This document shows positions 49,245 through 60,661 of a stretch of DNA of 64,000 nt, in pieces. The position numbers were made by a program, and so were the translations under genes. Origin of the DNA: Steromphala cineraria (lineage: Eukaryota; Mollusca; Gastropoda; Trochida; Trochidae); the NCBI GenBank assembly GCA_916613615.1, contig OU744724.1, positions 22,926,171 through 22,990,170 of the forward strand, in the 5' to 3' direction. Every line of letters begins with the position of its first letter. The first letter of the stretch is position 1. The notes below the pieces were generated by a model. It had not been told where the DNA came from. It searched no databases and saw only the letters and a program-made list of their open reading frames with translations.

Positions 49245-50582
49245 ACTATCAAAAAGACTCATGTCTTGACAATAAACATTGTCTTAATGAAATGCTAGAA
49301 TACACAGCAAAAGTCCATGCTTTAAATATTTGGATCTTTTGTTTGTTCGTTCACGATCGTCGTAAATGTAAAAGAAATAATTGCGTATGAACAGTCTTTC
49401 GTTTATCCATGAATACGCGATCGCCTTAAGTGAACCAGTCATGATTTGATAATGAACAGTAGCATGTTTTAGTGAGTTTAATCCTTGAGGATTATATTTT
49501 CATCCATGCGTGAACACACTTAAAGGTAAACACAATGCTTTTGTTTATGAAGGTCTTTTGTTTGTTTGTGCGCCATCGCATTGAATGAAAGTCATGCGTT
49601 TGTTTATTAACAATCCTAGTTTTAAGTGCGATCATCCTGAAGTTGAAACCAATGTTTTGTATGTATGTTTTTATGTTTATTTTCTAGGTTTTTTTTGTTT
49701 TTTGTTTGTTTTTATTTTTGACTCTTCAGTATGAACCTTTTTGGTATTCATAAACGCGTTCGAAATGAGTGCAAAAACACGCCTATGATCATGAACGAAG
49801 TCTTTATGTAAACATACGTTTTGTGTGTCTTATCAAAGCCACTTTAAAGGCATTCGGATGCTTTTGTTTATCATTTTGTAAGGATAATCTCTTAGTAGGA
49901 CCACATTGCAGTCAATATTCATGATAATCTGAGAAATGATTTTCTACTTTATCATCAAAAGGTGAGAGGCTTTTGTTTACATTCTCACTTCCAGTATTCT
50001 GTTTCTGTTATGCTCTCACTGCAAAGATCAGTCGAGTATATTATTTCTATATCAATTTAAGACAAACTATTTCTTTTAAGAATTATACATTATACTATAC
50101 AGTAATCTATTTTGACAAGCAGCGATCAGATTAGCTATTATGTTATATAACCCTTCAACCAAAACTAAACGTCAAAATACTTCACTTACCTTATCGATGA
50201 TGCAAATCAATTTAGTTCCCTTTTTAATGAATCCATATATCCAACACAATATACACAAATTGGGTAACAAAATATCCATGCGGTTATAACAAAGCACGCC
50301 AGGCTAACAGGTAACTGGTAACAGCACGTGCATCACGCGCATCTCAGAGCTGAATGCTCGTGTCAAATTACCGTACTTCTTCACGTATGCGTTATTTTTT
50401 CATGTTGGATATTTTCCGTGAGTTGTGGAACAACCAACAATTCTTTGTACTTATGTTTTTTTATATTTCATTCTTTTTAATTTTTGGAAGTTCATTACTT
50501 GAAAAACAGGTATTTTCATGCAGGGACACCTCATCTGGTTTCATCGGGACATTGTTGCTGAACTCTGTATATTCTATTTCAT
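49245..50582 (+). other. LINE inter-ORF region, 1.3 kb
   Basis: Unusually long for an L1-like element. It contains loosely repeated 'ttttgtttat'/'catgcgtttgttta' phrases. A 78-codon hydrophobic frame (50354-50590) ends overlapping the ORF2 ATG by 8 nt (ATGTCTAA). No known domain is recognised. Confidence 0.5.
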
Positions 50583-53456
50583 ATGTCTAATTTGAAAATA
50601 ATAATCCACAATTGCAGGGGCCTACAAAACAATTTCAAAAGGAAAAAAGTTTTTAAATTTCTTAAAAGTAAAAGGGCAAATATATATTGTTTACAAGATG
50701 TACACTTTACGTCAAAACAAATTCAAATAGTGAAACAACAGTGGGGCTATAACCAATGTTATATTAGTCCTTATAAAAGTAACGCAAGAGGAACAGCAAT
50801 TTTATTTAATAATAATTTTGATTTTGAGGTTATAGAGAAAAAAATTGACAAAGGTGGAAACTATGTTGCTCTCAAACTCAAGATTAAGGAAAAGACTTAT
50901 ACGATTGTCAATATATACGGCCCGAACAAAGATTCTCCCGATTTTTATGAACATATTGAAAAGCTTATAAAAGATTTCGATAGTGATGAAATATGCCCAT
51001 GTGGGGATTTTAACCTTGGAATAAATCCACAGAAAGACACATTCAATTACAAAACTGTCAATAACCCAAAGGCTAGAGACAAAATATTAGAAATTATGGA
51101 CTATTTTGATCTTAAAGATGCATGGAGAGAAAATAACACCGATTCGACAAGATATACTTGGCGACAACCTACCCCATTAAAACAAGCCCGGCTTGATTTT
51201 TTTCTTTTATCACATAATTTGTTTTTATCTGTGGAAAAGTGCGACATTATACCAAGTATTGATTCCGATCACTCAGTAGTCGAGTTATTTCTAAAGTCCT
51301 ACGAACTTCCACGTGGGAAGGGGTTTTGGAAATTCAACAATTCATTACTATATGACAAAAAATATATCGATATGATCAAGGAAACTATCAAATCTACATT
51401 AAACCAATACGAAATTAATGAAAACGGCGATACTTCATACTCAATAGACGATCAACTTCTATTTGAAACTTTGCTATTAATGATCCGTGGTAAGACAATT
51501 TACTACGCCTCAACAAAAAAGAAAATAGAAACAAAATTAGAAAGAGACCTTGAAACGGACTTAGATGATTTAGAACTTAATCTAGATACAGAAGAAAACA
51601 TAAACAATAAATCTGTTATTCTTGAAAATATCAATGACGTAAAACTAAGGCTTGAAGAAATTAATAACAGTAAAATACAAGGTATGCTAACAAGATCAAA
51701 AGCTAAATGGATTGAAAAAGGAGAAAAACCTACAAAATACTTTCTAAAACTAGAATGCAGAAATTTCCTTAATAAATCCATTACAGAAGTTGAAAAGCCA
51801 GATGGATCTAAAATAACCGACATTGAAAGTATTATAAACGAAACCAGAAATTACTACACAAAACTTTACCAATCCGAAGATATTCTCCCCATTGATCTCA
51901 ATGAAATTTGCCAAACATATGATATTCCTAAATTAAGTGAAAATCAGAAACACACTCTTGAAGGAAAACTTACTTTAAACGAACTAGCAAAAGCACTAAG
52001 AGGAATGAAAAATGACAAAAGTCCGGGCCCAGATGGCTTTACATCGGAATTTTTCAAGTTCTTTTGGAAAGATATTGGTAAATTCCTGCTTAACTCTTTA
52101 AATGAAGGCTATGAAAAAGGAACACTTTCAATAACACAAAAGCAAGGCCTTATTACGTGTATTCCAAAGGGTAACAAACCAAAAAAATACCTAAAAAATT
52201 GGCGTCCTATTTCGCTTCTTAATTCTTCTTACAAAATTGGTGCGGCAGCAATTGCAAATCGAATTAAAAACATCTTACCATCTATAATACATGATGACCA
52301 AAAGGGTTTTGTAAAAGATAGATATATAGGGGAGATAACTAGGTTAGTTTATGACATTATGGAACATACTGAAACCTTTCAAATTCCAGGACTTTTACTC
52401 CTAATCGACTTTGAAAAAGCTTTCGACTCTATTGATAGAAACTATCTTAACAGCGTCCTAAGATTTTTCAATTTTGGTCCAAACATTATTGATTGGATAA
52501 CCACTTTCTACAATGATATCGAATCAAGAGTTTTGGTAAATGGATTTCCATCATCACCCTTTAAGATTGAAAGAGGTTGTCGCCAAGGCGACCCGGTAGC
52601 GCCATACCTATTTATCCTATCGGTTGAAATTCTAGGCATTCTCATTAGAAATAATGCTAACATAAAAGGAATAAATATTGGAAATATAGAGTTTCTCCTG
52701 TCTCAATTCGCGGATGATACGTCATTAACACTAGATGGATCAGAAAAATGTTTATTTGCTGTTTTACAAACTTTACAATTTTTTGCACGATTTTCTGGTT
52801 TAAAGGTTAATGTAGAGAAAACAAGACTATTATGGATAGGTTCCAAAAAGCGATCTCGACTCAAATTATGTCAAGATTGGAACTTGGATTGGTCTCAAAG
52901 CGATTTCAAATTATTGGGAATAAATTTCGGCATTGATATTGATCGCATGAGCAAAATAAACTATGAGGAAAAGTTTCTCCAAATAAAAAAAATAATGAAC
53001 ATTTGGCTAGCAAGAAATCTAACACCCTATGGAAGAAACACAGTTTTGAAATCACTTCTTCTGCCCAAGTTAAATCACCTTTTCTCCGCCCTACCCCGCC
53101 CACCAGAATCTGTTATCGAAAAATTTCAAAAAGAATGTTTTAAATTCATATGGAAAAATAAACCAGACAAAGTTAAAAGAGATACTGTTATACTCAACCC
53201 GGAACATGGGGGGTTTAAGGTTCCATTAATAAAAAATGTTATATCTTCGCAAAAATTAAAATGGATACATAGATTACAAAATAGCTCATCAACCTGGAAA
53301 TATTTACTAATGCATAGACTGCACAACCAAGATCTTCTATGGATTTCAGATAAAACATATATTGAAACCATAGTTACATCTTCAATTTCAAATCAATTTT
53401 GGATAGAGGTGTTTACAGATTGGTCCAATGTTCTTGTTAGATACAAAAACATGTAA
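50583..53456 (+). pseudogene. LINE ORF2: APE endonuclease plus reverse transcriptase (957 aa to first break)
   Basis: Domains in order: the APE-type nuclease covers about 1-235, with HNCRGL 9-14, LQDVH 37-41, YGP 112-114, GDFN 141-144, RLDFFLLS 203-210 and SDH 228-230. A linker follows with GKGFWKFNNSLL (245-256) and AKWIEKGEKP (374-383). Reverse transcriptase follows with KSPGPDGF 479-486, WRPISLL 540-546, LIDFEKAFDS 607-616, GCRQGDPVAP 665-674 and FADD 709-712. Role: nicks target DNA and primes cDNA synthesis from the element's RNA. The expected catalytic Glu in the second nuclease motif is Asp (residue 39). The reading frame breaks in an A-run at ~53454-53460, where TAA appears; the homology continues in another frame. 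Confidence 0.93.
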
Positions 53457-54382
53457 AAAATAAGTATGATATACTATCCCAAAGTATATGGAACAACGAT
53501 AGCATAAAGGTTGGAAACAAAAGTATTTTTTATAAAGGCTGGGTAAAAAAAGGTATAAATTTTGTGAATGATTTATTAGATGAAAATGGCACATTCTATT
53601 CAAAGGACAAACTAAGTACTGTATATTCTCTTGATGTTAACTTTCTTCATTACGAGGGGGTCAAACGTGCCATATTATATTAAGCAAACTCGTTAAGTTT
53701 AACTATATCTGACTGTAAACTGTTCAATCCTATATACCCTTTTACTATCAAATGTACAAACACTCTTTTGGGTCACCAGAAACTTTATGATATGTTACTT
53801 GACTCACATTTTGTGAAACTCCCTTGCTATGATAAATGGGTACAAGTCATTGGTTTGAACTATATTGATTTAGATTGGGAATGTTTTAATATTATTGCGC
53901 ACAAATGTACTCCCAGTATTGACCTAAGATGGCTACAATACAGAATAATCCACAGAATACTGCCAACGAAACATTTCCTCTATAAAATAAAGTATGTTGA
54001 TACTTCACTATGTTCCTTTTGTAAAGAATTTGACGAAACTATTTACCATATGTTTTGGGAGTGTAGCAAGGTGCAAAATATATGGCGTGAGTTGAAAATG
54101 TGGCTCAATACTGTAGATGTTCAACTTAGTTTTACAATCTCTCAAGTACTGTTTGGAGTGAAAGGGAAAAATAATTATGCATTAAATGCTATGATCATAT
54201 TAGTTAAGAACATCATATTCAATTGTAGTAAGAAAGGATGTACCCCACATTTTTCTTTTATCAAAGGACAAATAATACAATATTATAATATCACCAAATA
54301 TATTTACATTAACCAAAACCAGGAAACATATTTCTTGAAACTTTGGTCTATTTTACACATTCTATTTAGAAACAATGATTAG
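53457..54382 (+). pseudogene. LINE ORF2 C-terminal part, after frameshift and with in-frame stop
   Basis: Continues ORF2 in a different frame. First comes a block reading SIWNNDSIKVGNKSIFYKGW with VNDLLDENG (about 53480-53600), typical of L1-like ORF2. It stops at an in-frame TAA (53681-53683), then stays in the same frame to 54382. The last part includes RWLQYRIIHRILPTKHFL and the CSFC...H-x5-C Cys/His cluster found at L1 ORF2 C-termini. Repairing one frameshift and one nonsense change would be needed for a continuous protein. Confidence 0.85.
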
Positions 54383-54482
54383 ACAATTTTGATTTACATT
54401 GTACATTTGTGTCTCTGTATAAATATATATAATTACATATGTCCTTGTATGTGATTTTGTACACAACCCTGTATGTATACCT

Positions 54483-54511
54483 GAAAAAAAGGGGGAAAAA
54501 AAAAAAAAAAA
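54483..54511 (+). other. LINE poly(A)-rich 3' end
   Basis: A7, G5, then a long A run directly before the right target duplication, as left by target-primed reverse transcription of a polyadenylated RNA. Confidence 0.9.
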
Positions 54512-54705
54512 CAACATATCGTTCTACTTTCTCTTTAGTTTCAATTTAGTTCTATCCTCCATTATAAATATAAATCTGGGAAACATATTCGGTCTTGGAT
54601 TGAAAATCTTTGACCAGGACCACAGTTAGCTACATCATAAATAACGATAATAAACTTCTGTTTCATTACATAAACCTTTGGCATACGGCCTATAGTTCAA
54701 TTTTT

Positions 54706-56612
54706 AGCTCACCTTTACAAAGTAAACGTGAGCTTATGTCGTGGCGCTTCGTCCGTGGTCCGTCTGTCTGTCCGTCCGTCTGTCCGTAAACTTTCACGAA
54801 AAAGACTACTCCCTCTTAACGAATCCAGATATCATTCTGAAATTGTAGTATGTTATGCCCATTGTGATTCCTCACAGAAAGGTAGACGTTTCAGTTTTGA
54901 GAATCCAAGATACTGCCATTGAAGCCATATTGAATTTTCAATTAGATTTCATGAAAAAGACTACTCTTCCTAAACCAATCTAGATATCATTCTGAATTTG
55001 TAGTATGTTATAACTATGGTGATACCGCACAGAAAGGTAGACGTTTCAGTTTTGAGAATCCAATATGGCCGCCATGGCAGCCATATTGAATTTTCAATTA
55101 GATTTCACGAAAAGGACTACGCCTTCTAAACCACATCTTCCTACGCAGAGCCTAAAAGGCCAGTTTCCAAACTGTCATTTTATGCCTTGCTGCAGAGACT
55201 TTACTTTTCTGTGCTGCTATAGTGCCCCTACAGACTAGAGAGCAAGCACAGAAAACTCAAGGCTATGCAGCAAGGCATAAAATGACAGTTTGGAAACTGG
55301 CCTTTTAGGCTCTGCGTAGGAAGATGTCTAAACCAATATAGATATCATTCTTAAATTGTATTATGTTATACCTATTGTGATTCCGCACAGACAGGTAGAT
55401 GTTTCAGTTTTGAGAATCCAATATGGCCGCCATGGCAGCCATATTGAACTTTCAATTAGATTTCATGAAAAAGACTACTTCTCCTAAACCAATCTAGATA
55501 TCATTTTTAAATTGTATAATGTTATACCTATAGTGATTCCGCACAGAAAGGTAGACGTTTCAGTTTTGAGAATCAAAGATGGCCGCGATAGCAGCCATAT
55601 TGACTTTTCAGCTGCAGATGACACAGCATTATTATTAAATTTTAAGCTTTCATCAAGTGATCACTCGCACCATATAAATCCTCTAATTTGAACTTACTTA
55701 TCATAATATTATCTTGAATATGGAATATTTAAGATTGTCATGCAAGTTGTTCTATATTTTTAAGTGTTTCTAAAATAAATTAAGATGAAAGACAAACATA
55801 ATTAATTAATTTGTTTAAAATCTTTATGGCAACTAGCTGCAAAAAACCCAATCACATTAAACATCATGTTAAATTTAAACAATGGTATCTCCCTTATATT
55901 CCTTTAAATACCATACATAAGGGGTCAACCAGAGTTCAGATATTTCTGTTGAGTCCACTATGCTTTTCTAATACACATCCCAATACAGGCTGCTAGCATC
56001 ACAGTGTCAGCTGCTAGTCTGTTGCATAATCAACCTGACCCAATTTATTGATATGGTAGAGCATTATGCTATATGGCCATGTGTATGCAATAAGAGTTAT
56101 TGAAATTAGACTTGTATTCTCATGACAGTGATATGTTCTTTCTAACAATAACAACTTACACAAAACTTGTCAACAATAAGCTTTGTGTTTAGCAATCTAC
56201 ATGATAAGTTGATGTGGAAAGAGTTATTTTGCATCAGGTTCAAGTTCCTGTGTTTTACTCATATTTGTACCATTTCTTTATCTAACAGTAGTTCTTCTTG
56301 ACACAAACTCAATTTAGGACATAAGCTAACTATGTTTTGTGAAATTATTTATATTTTTCACAACAATGCATGTTCTCTCCCGTCAGGTCTTTAAATACCA
56401 CACATAAGGGCTTAGCCAGAGTTCAGGTTTACATGCTCAGCACACTATGCTTCTCCAAATACACAAAGCCAAATACACAAATTGCTACACTCTCCTTAAA
56501 ACATGATGGCAGCCATAATAAATTATCATATAAAAGATGGTTACACAATTAAACCATATTACCACATCATTCATTTTAAGGTGAGCTTCTGTACCCTCGG
56601 TACTTTTATTTT
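54706..56612 (+). mobile_element. Pearl-like element with ~155-bp core repeats
   Basis: The left end is a palindrome around AGCTCACC...GTGAGCT. Then come a (GTCC/GTCT)n tract at 54758-54788 and four ~155-bp repeats (from ~54797, 54951, 55108, 55467) sharing 'ggtagacgtttcagttttga'. About 1 kb of unique DNA follows, then GGTGAGCT plus a GTACC/GGTAC hairpin near 56581. It is interrupted by a 193-bp foldback in repeat 3. Confidence 0.75.
55134..55326. mobile_element. 193-bp foldback element with perfect 61-bp inverted repeats
   Basis: Positions 55134-55194 and 55266-55326 are exact reverse complements, beginning CATCTTCCTACGCAG. It is flanked by direct repeats TCTAAACCA (55125-55133 and 55327-55335). 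Sister repeats in the host array have the site once, so this is a 9-bp target duplication, as for Mutator-like elements (inference). Confidence 0.95.
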
Positions 56613-58899
56613 AGTTTTTCAGCCTGCATAGGCCGAAATATTTAGATTCTTCTAATCGGTTGCAAATTGGAACTTTTAACCTGCTTTAGACATCTGTCAA
56701 AATCGTCATTGATAAGTGATTGATGAAATCCACTTCACTTCAGCAATGCATTGACATGGATTCTATTTATTTCCAATCTGAAACGAGTTGTAATTTACAA
56801 CGCATCCATGATATCATCCATGATCGGTAGAGGCATTACTGTATATGTACTGTAAGTAAAATATGTTTGCCTTGCATACATCGAAAGGTTAGGGCTCGAA
56901 AGGTCGCCATTTCACAATACAGAAGATACATCCAAAACAATTCTATCAACTAACTTCTTCCGAAATGCACGTCAAGCATTTGTTGTTCAACACTGGTTCT
57001 GGTGTACAGGTTTTATTGCTAACAGAAACCTAGAATTATCATAAATACCAATTCGTGTAATTGTATGGAATTAAAACCGGTCTTCATCAATTCTATTGCT
57101 CTGTCCTCTGAAATGAAAGAGGTTTTGTCTTCTGGACAATATCATTTGTTATCAGGATAGCCTCTCTGGTAAAGCAGGAAGAAACTGCTTTCAAACCAAC
57201 GAGTTCAGAACAAGAAACGTTGTGGTCGGACTTGATTTTGAAAGATGATGTCGCCTCTAGGGATGGTATTATAATCGTAATTGTTACATTTATTAAAGAT
57301 AATGTTGTTATTCAAACAGTTGTCAACGGAATTAAAAACACAACTATTCACAGAAGTTTATCAGTCTTTTAGAAAGTAGAAATAGCTTAAAGATTCATAT
57401 TCAGAGTTGTTGAAAGTGAAACATCATTTGTAACGTTTTCTATTTTCTTTAAGGAAACATTCGCTTCCAATCCAAAACAATTCAGAATATCATTAATAGA
57501 ATTATGTGCAAAAACAAAACGGCATTTCCCGCATTGTTTTAGTGCCTTTAATGGAAGGGTCCGTGTCTTCTTTGCTTGGTAGTACAAAGAACTGTTTGAG
57601 TTTACAACAAACAATTAGCCTCGCGACGCTGAAAAATCCTTTTCACATTTTCCTTTTCATTTGCCTTAACAAATTAAAATTGACCATCATAGCCGCGAAT
57701 GAACTTGGAGGAATAATATATCGTTACGTCCGCTGAGGACCATTAACATTGTTGTCAAAATGTATCTACCGGTAAGTCAAACTGTCATCTCCCGATTGCG
57801 TTTTCTTAACATATTTGTACTTTTTGCTCATTATTTGAGTCCTCATCTTATTCTGGGTTTTACTGACAAAACAATCAATTTCATCACAAACGCATTCATT
57901 GAATTCCTTCCTGACAAACAAAGAAGAAAAGGAAAGTACAAATACACAAAAAACGGTGACGTCACTGATTCGATGTTGACTAGGGCACGTTTTGGTAGTT
58001 CAAAATCAGGTACTTTGCTTTTTGCTAGTCTAGTGTTGCAGCCATAATTTAACGCTTATTTCTGAACCAAAAACCAAAAACAAAACCAAATGAATGAAGC
58101 CATAACGTGAAAAGAAGAGATCACCATGGAAATATTGTTTTGACATTATATCAAATTAAAATCCAAATATAAATAAGTGTATTTCATATTCATGTATGTA
58201 ATGAATAATTACATGTTTATTCCATCTTTTCCCTCTTCAATATCTCCCCTAGAATACAGGTATGTCGTATCAAAACATGAACACAATAATGGAATTCCTG
58301 ATTGTTCACAGTCAGATTTGAATTCAAGATGTTGACTCCACTGGAAAATAAAATCGATCTATCATTTTTGAAAGCAAACATGATACATGTACATACGTTT
58401 TTGAAAACAATGTCACTACTTATGCAACAACATATTTTGAAAAGTATTTATTACTTTTTAAGGGTTTAAATCATTAAAAATATAGGTAAAATTTATATGC
58501 AATTTGGTTTCAAATAGAATTAGGTTCCACTTTTTTCGGAATCTCAATTGTTCAATCCTGTTAAGTAGTTCAGGTCACAGTTGATTGTTTCTGAGAGAAA
58601 GATACACAAGACAGGCATTCCTTTACTTTGAATCATTTTCTTACAATTTACTGCTAACCACATTAAAGATAATTTTGGATATAAAATATTGATACATTAA
58701 CCGTTACATGCAATTTTCTTATTACTTTTTAGGTCATGAAGTGTTGTTGCGCTTGATAACATTAAATTATTTTTGTGTGTTAACAACAACAACAAATTAA
58801 TACACTAAAAATTATATCTTCAGTAGTTAAAAATAAGTTTAAACTTTTCTACCTACAAAGGATTATTTCACTAGTCAATCTTTAAGATTTTTTACGTCA
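56613..58899. other. No gene seen
   Basis: Contains a ~100-bp block at 57070-57165 ('accggtcttcatcaattcta', 'ggacaatatcatttgttatc') with a diverged partner at 61080-61170. The open frames 57506-57736 and 57760-58047 have no recognisable domain and no sign of selection. Confidence 0.5.
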
Positions 58900-59480
58900 C
58901 AGAATTTAACGATGCTGTTCAAGTCATGGCTTTTAGATACAAATATGTTTTTTTTTCTGATGTTTTCAGTTACTGCGAAAACAACCTTTGATTTATTTTG
59001 AAAATAACACAGCACATATTGCACAGACACTTCTAAGTGTTAGCTTTCAAACTCCCACGAACATTTCCATTCACGGTAAAATACATCAGTAGTTCGATTG
59101 AAACGGTTAAAATCTCTTGAGTATATTCTGAAACCAAACCTAACATTATATGCTATAAAATACTTACGCATGCAGTACAGTGCATGAAATATATTAAACA
59201 TAAAGGTTTCAAAAATTTAGTTTGCTCTTTCATATTTATATAAACTGCTAAATTGTAACTAAGAGAAGCTCGAAGGTCTCTTTATGTTTACGATTCAAAT
59301 GCCTAGCACTTTTACACTAAATCTTTATCTTTTATCTATGAGGATCATAAAAGTTTGAGTTTTCGGGTTCACAAATCTTCACTCATTGTATCAGGCATTC
59401 CCCTCTTCTAAAAATGCATAGATATGATCTAAATGTTTGCTGGTAGTTAACTATCGATGTCATGAAAGAACCACTCCGCG
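58900..59480. repeat. Diverged copy of repeat S
   Basis: Resembles 39590-40080 across many short blocks: 'aaaatctcttgagtat', 'agagaagctcgaaggtc', 'aaatcttcactcattgtatc' and 'aggcattcccct'. It is clearly older than the A/B copies. Confidence 0.7.
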
Positions 59481-59951
59481 ATTTTCATCATGTCATGTTG
59501 CTTTAATGCGAACATAAATGGCACAATTAATTATATAAATGCAAAACATCTCCCTCGTTCATTTCAAAATGGCCAGTTTAGGATAAATATTCGTTTATTC
59601 ATTAACGTCACGGACCGCAAATTCACATGTCCTTTTATGGGGTTACTAGTTATATAAGCTATCGTAACTGTTATTCTGAATGCTTTCAAAATTAAGTTTG
59701 ACTGATAGATGCACCTCATCGTTCGGTATTGATCACAATCGTGACTTCAAACCTTCCTGTTGTCACTAAACTATGTCAATAAGCTTTAAAATGATATCAT
59801 CTTGCAGCATTCTTTAATTAACATTTGTACAAGTAAACTGTTCAACTCAACTCAAAAGCAGTACTAATAGCCTATACTACAAAGAAGCTTTACACAATAT
59901 TCAATATAGTTATTGTGATGCTTACCACTGAGACTTCATTCTACACTTTAA

Positions 59952-60657
59952 AAGGGCAGTGGCACGTTTTTTGGGATAATTTTATATTTTAAGTTTTTAA
60001 GTGATAATTGTACGTTTATGCTAAATGCATTATATTGACAGTGTCAAAAATGTCAATACACAAGCCAATCATCCATAGTCAGAGGACAAAGTATGAAGAT
60101 TCACATAAAATCCATTGGCGGCCATTTTGTGTGAACACCTTTAATTTATTTTTTGTAAGAAAAAGAAATCGCATGGTTAAACTTTACATGATAGACATGA
60201 ATTATTACTGCTCCATTTAATTTAAATACATTGTCTTTAAAGGGGCAGTAGCACGTTTTTAGGGGAAAATTAAGGTGATGTCAGGAAAATAAAAATTATT
60301 GGTTCCAATTGAAAGACAATGTATTTAAACTAAATGGAGCAATAATAATTCAAATATATAACGTAAAGTTTAGCCATGCGATTCCTTTTTCTTACACAAA
60401 ATGAATAAAAGGTGTTCACAAAAAATGGCCGCCAATGGATTTTATGGGAATCTTCATACTTTGTCCTCTCACTGTGGATGATTGACTTGTGTAATGAGAT
60501 TTTTGACACTATCAAAATAATACATTTAGCATTAACTTTTTAATTATCAATGAAAAATTTAGAATATAAAATTATCAAAAAATGTGCTACTGCCCCTTTA
60601 AATTGTAACCATTTATTTTCATTTTCCTGACAAACTTATATTCCCCCTACTGCCCCT
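59952..60657. mobile_element. TTAA MITE, copy 6, interrupted by copy 7
   Basis: The outer element starts AAGGGCAGTGGCACG after TTAA (59948-59951) and ends CTGCCCCT before TTAA (60658-60661). An inverted copy of the same family is inserted at an internal TTAA (60237). Confidence 0.87.
60241..60597. mobile_element. TTAA MITE, copy 7, nested in copy 6 in opposite orientation
   Basis: A 357-bp element with AGGGGCAGTAGCACG and GTGCTACTGCCCCT termini, flanked by TTAA at 60237-60240 and 60598-60601. Its interior is reverse-complemented relative to copy 6, so each copy's terminus lies inside or beside the other. Confidence 0.9.
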
Positions 60658-60661
60658 TTAA

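Larger units (their letters stand above)
48230..54511 (+). mobile_element. Full-length L1-like LINE retrotransposon (~6.3 kb)
   Basis: The element has a ~245-bp leader, ORF1, a ~1.3-kb inter-ORF region, ORF2 (APE endonuclease, reverse transcriptase, Cys-rich tail) and a poly(A)-rich 3' end (54483-54511). It is bounded by the 14-bp direct repeat CAACATATCGTTCT at 48216-48229 and 54512-54525. Poly(A), a long target duplication and a two-ORF layout place it in the L1/Tx1 clade (family knowledge). Three disabling lesions are seen: one frameshift in ORF1, one frameshift in ORF2 and one in-frame stop in ORF2. It is therefore a dead but quite young copy. It landed beside an older antisense LINE relic. 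Confidence 0.93.

Noticed and set aside
57760..58047. 95-codon open frame starting MYLPVSQ
   Set aside because: No domain, no splice context and no paralogue; consistent with chance in a short stretch.
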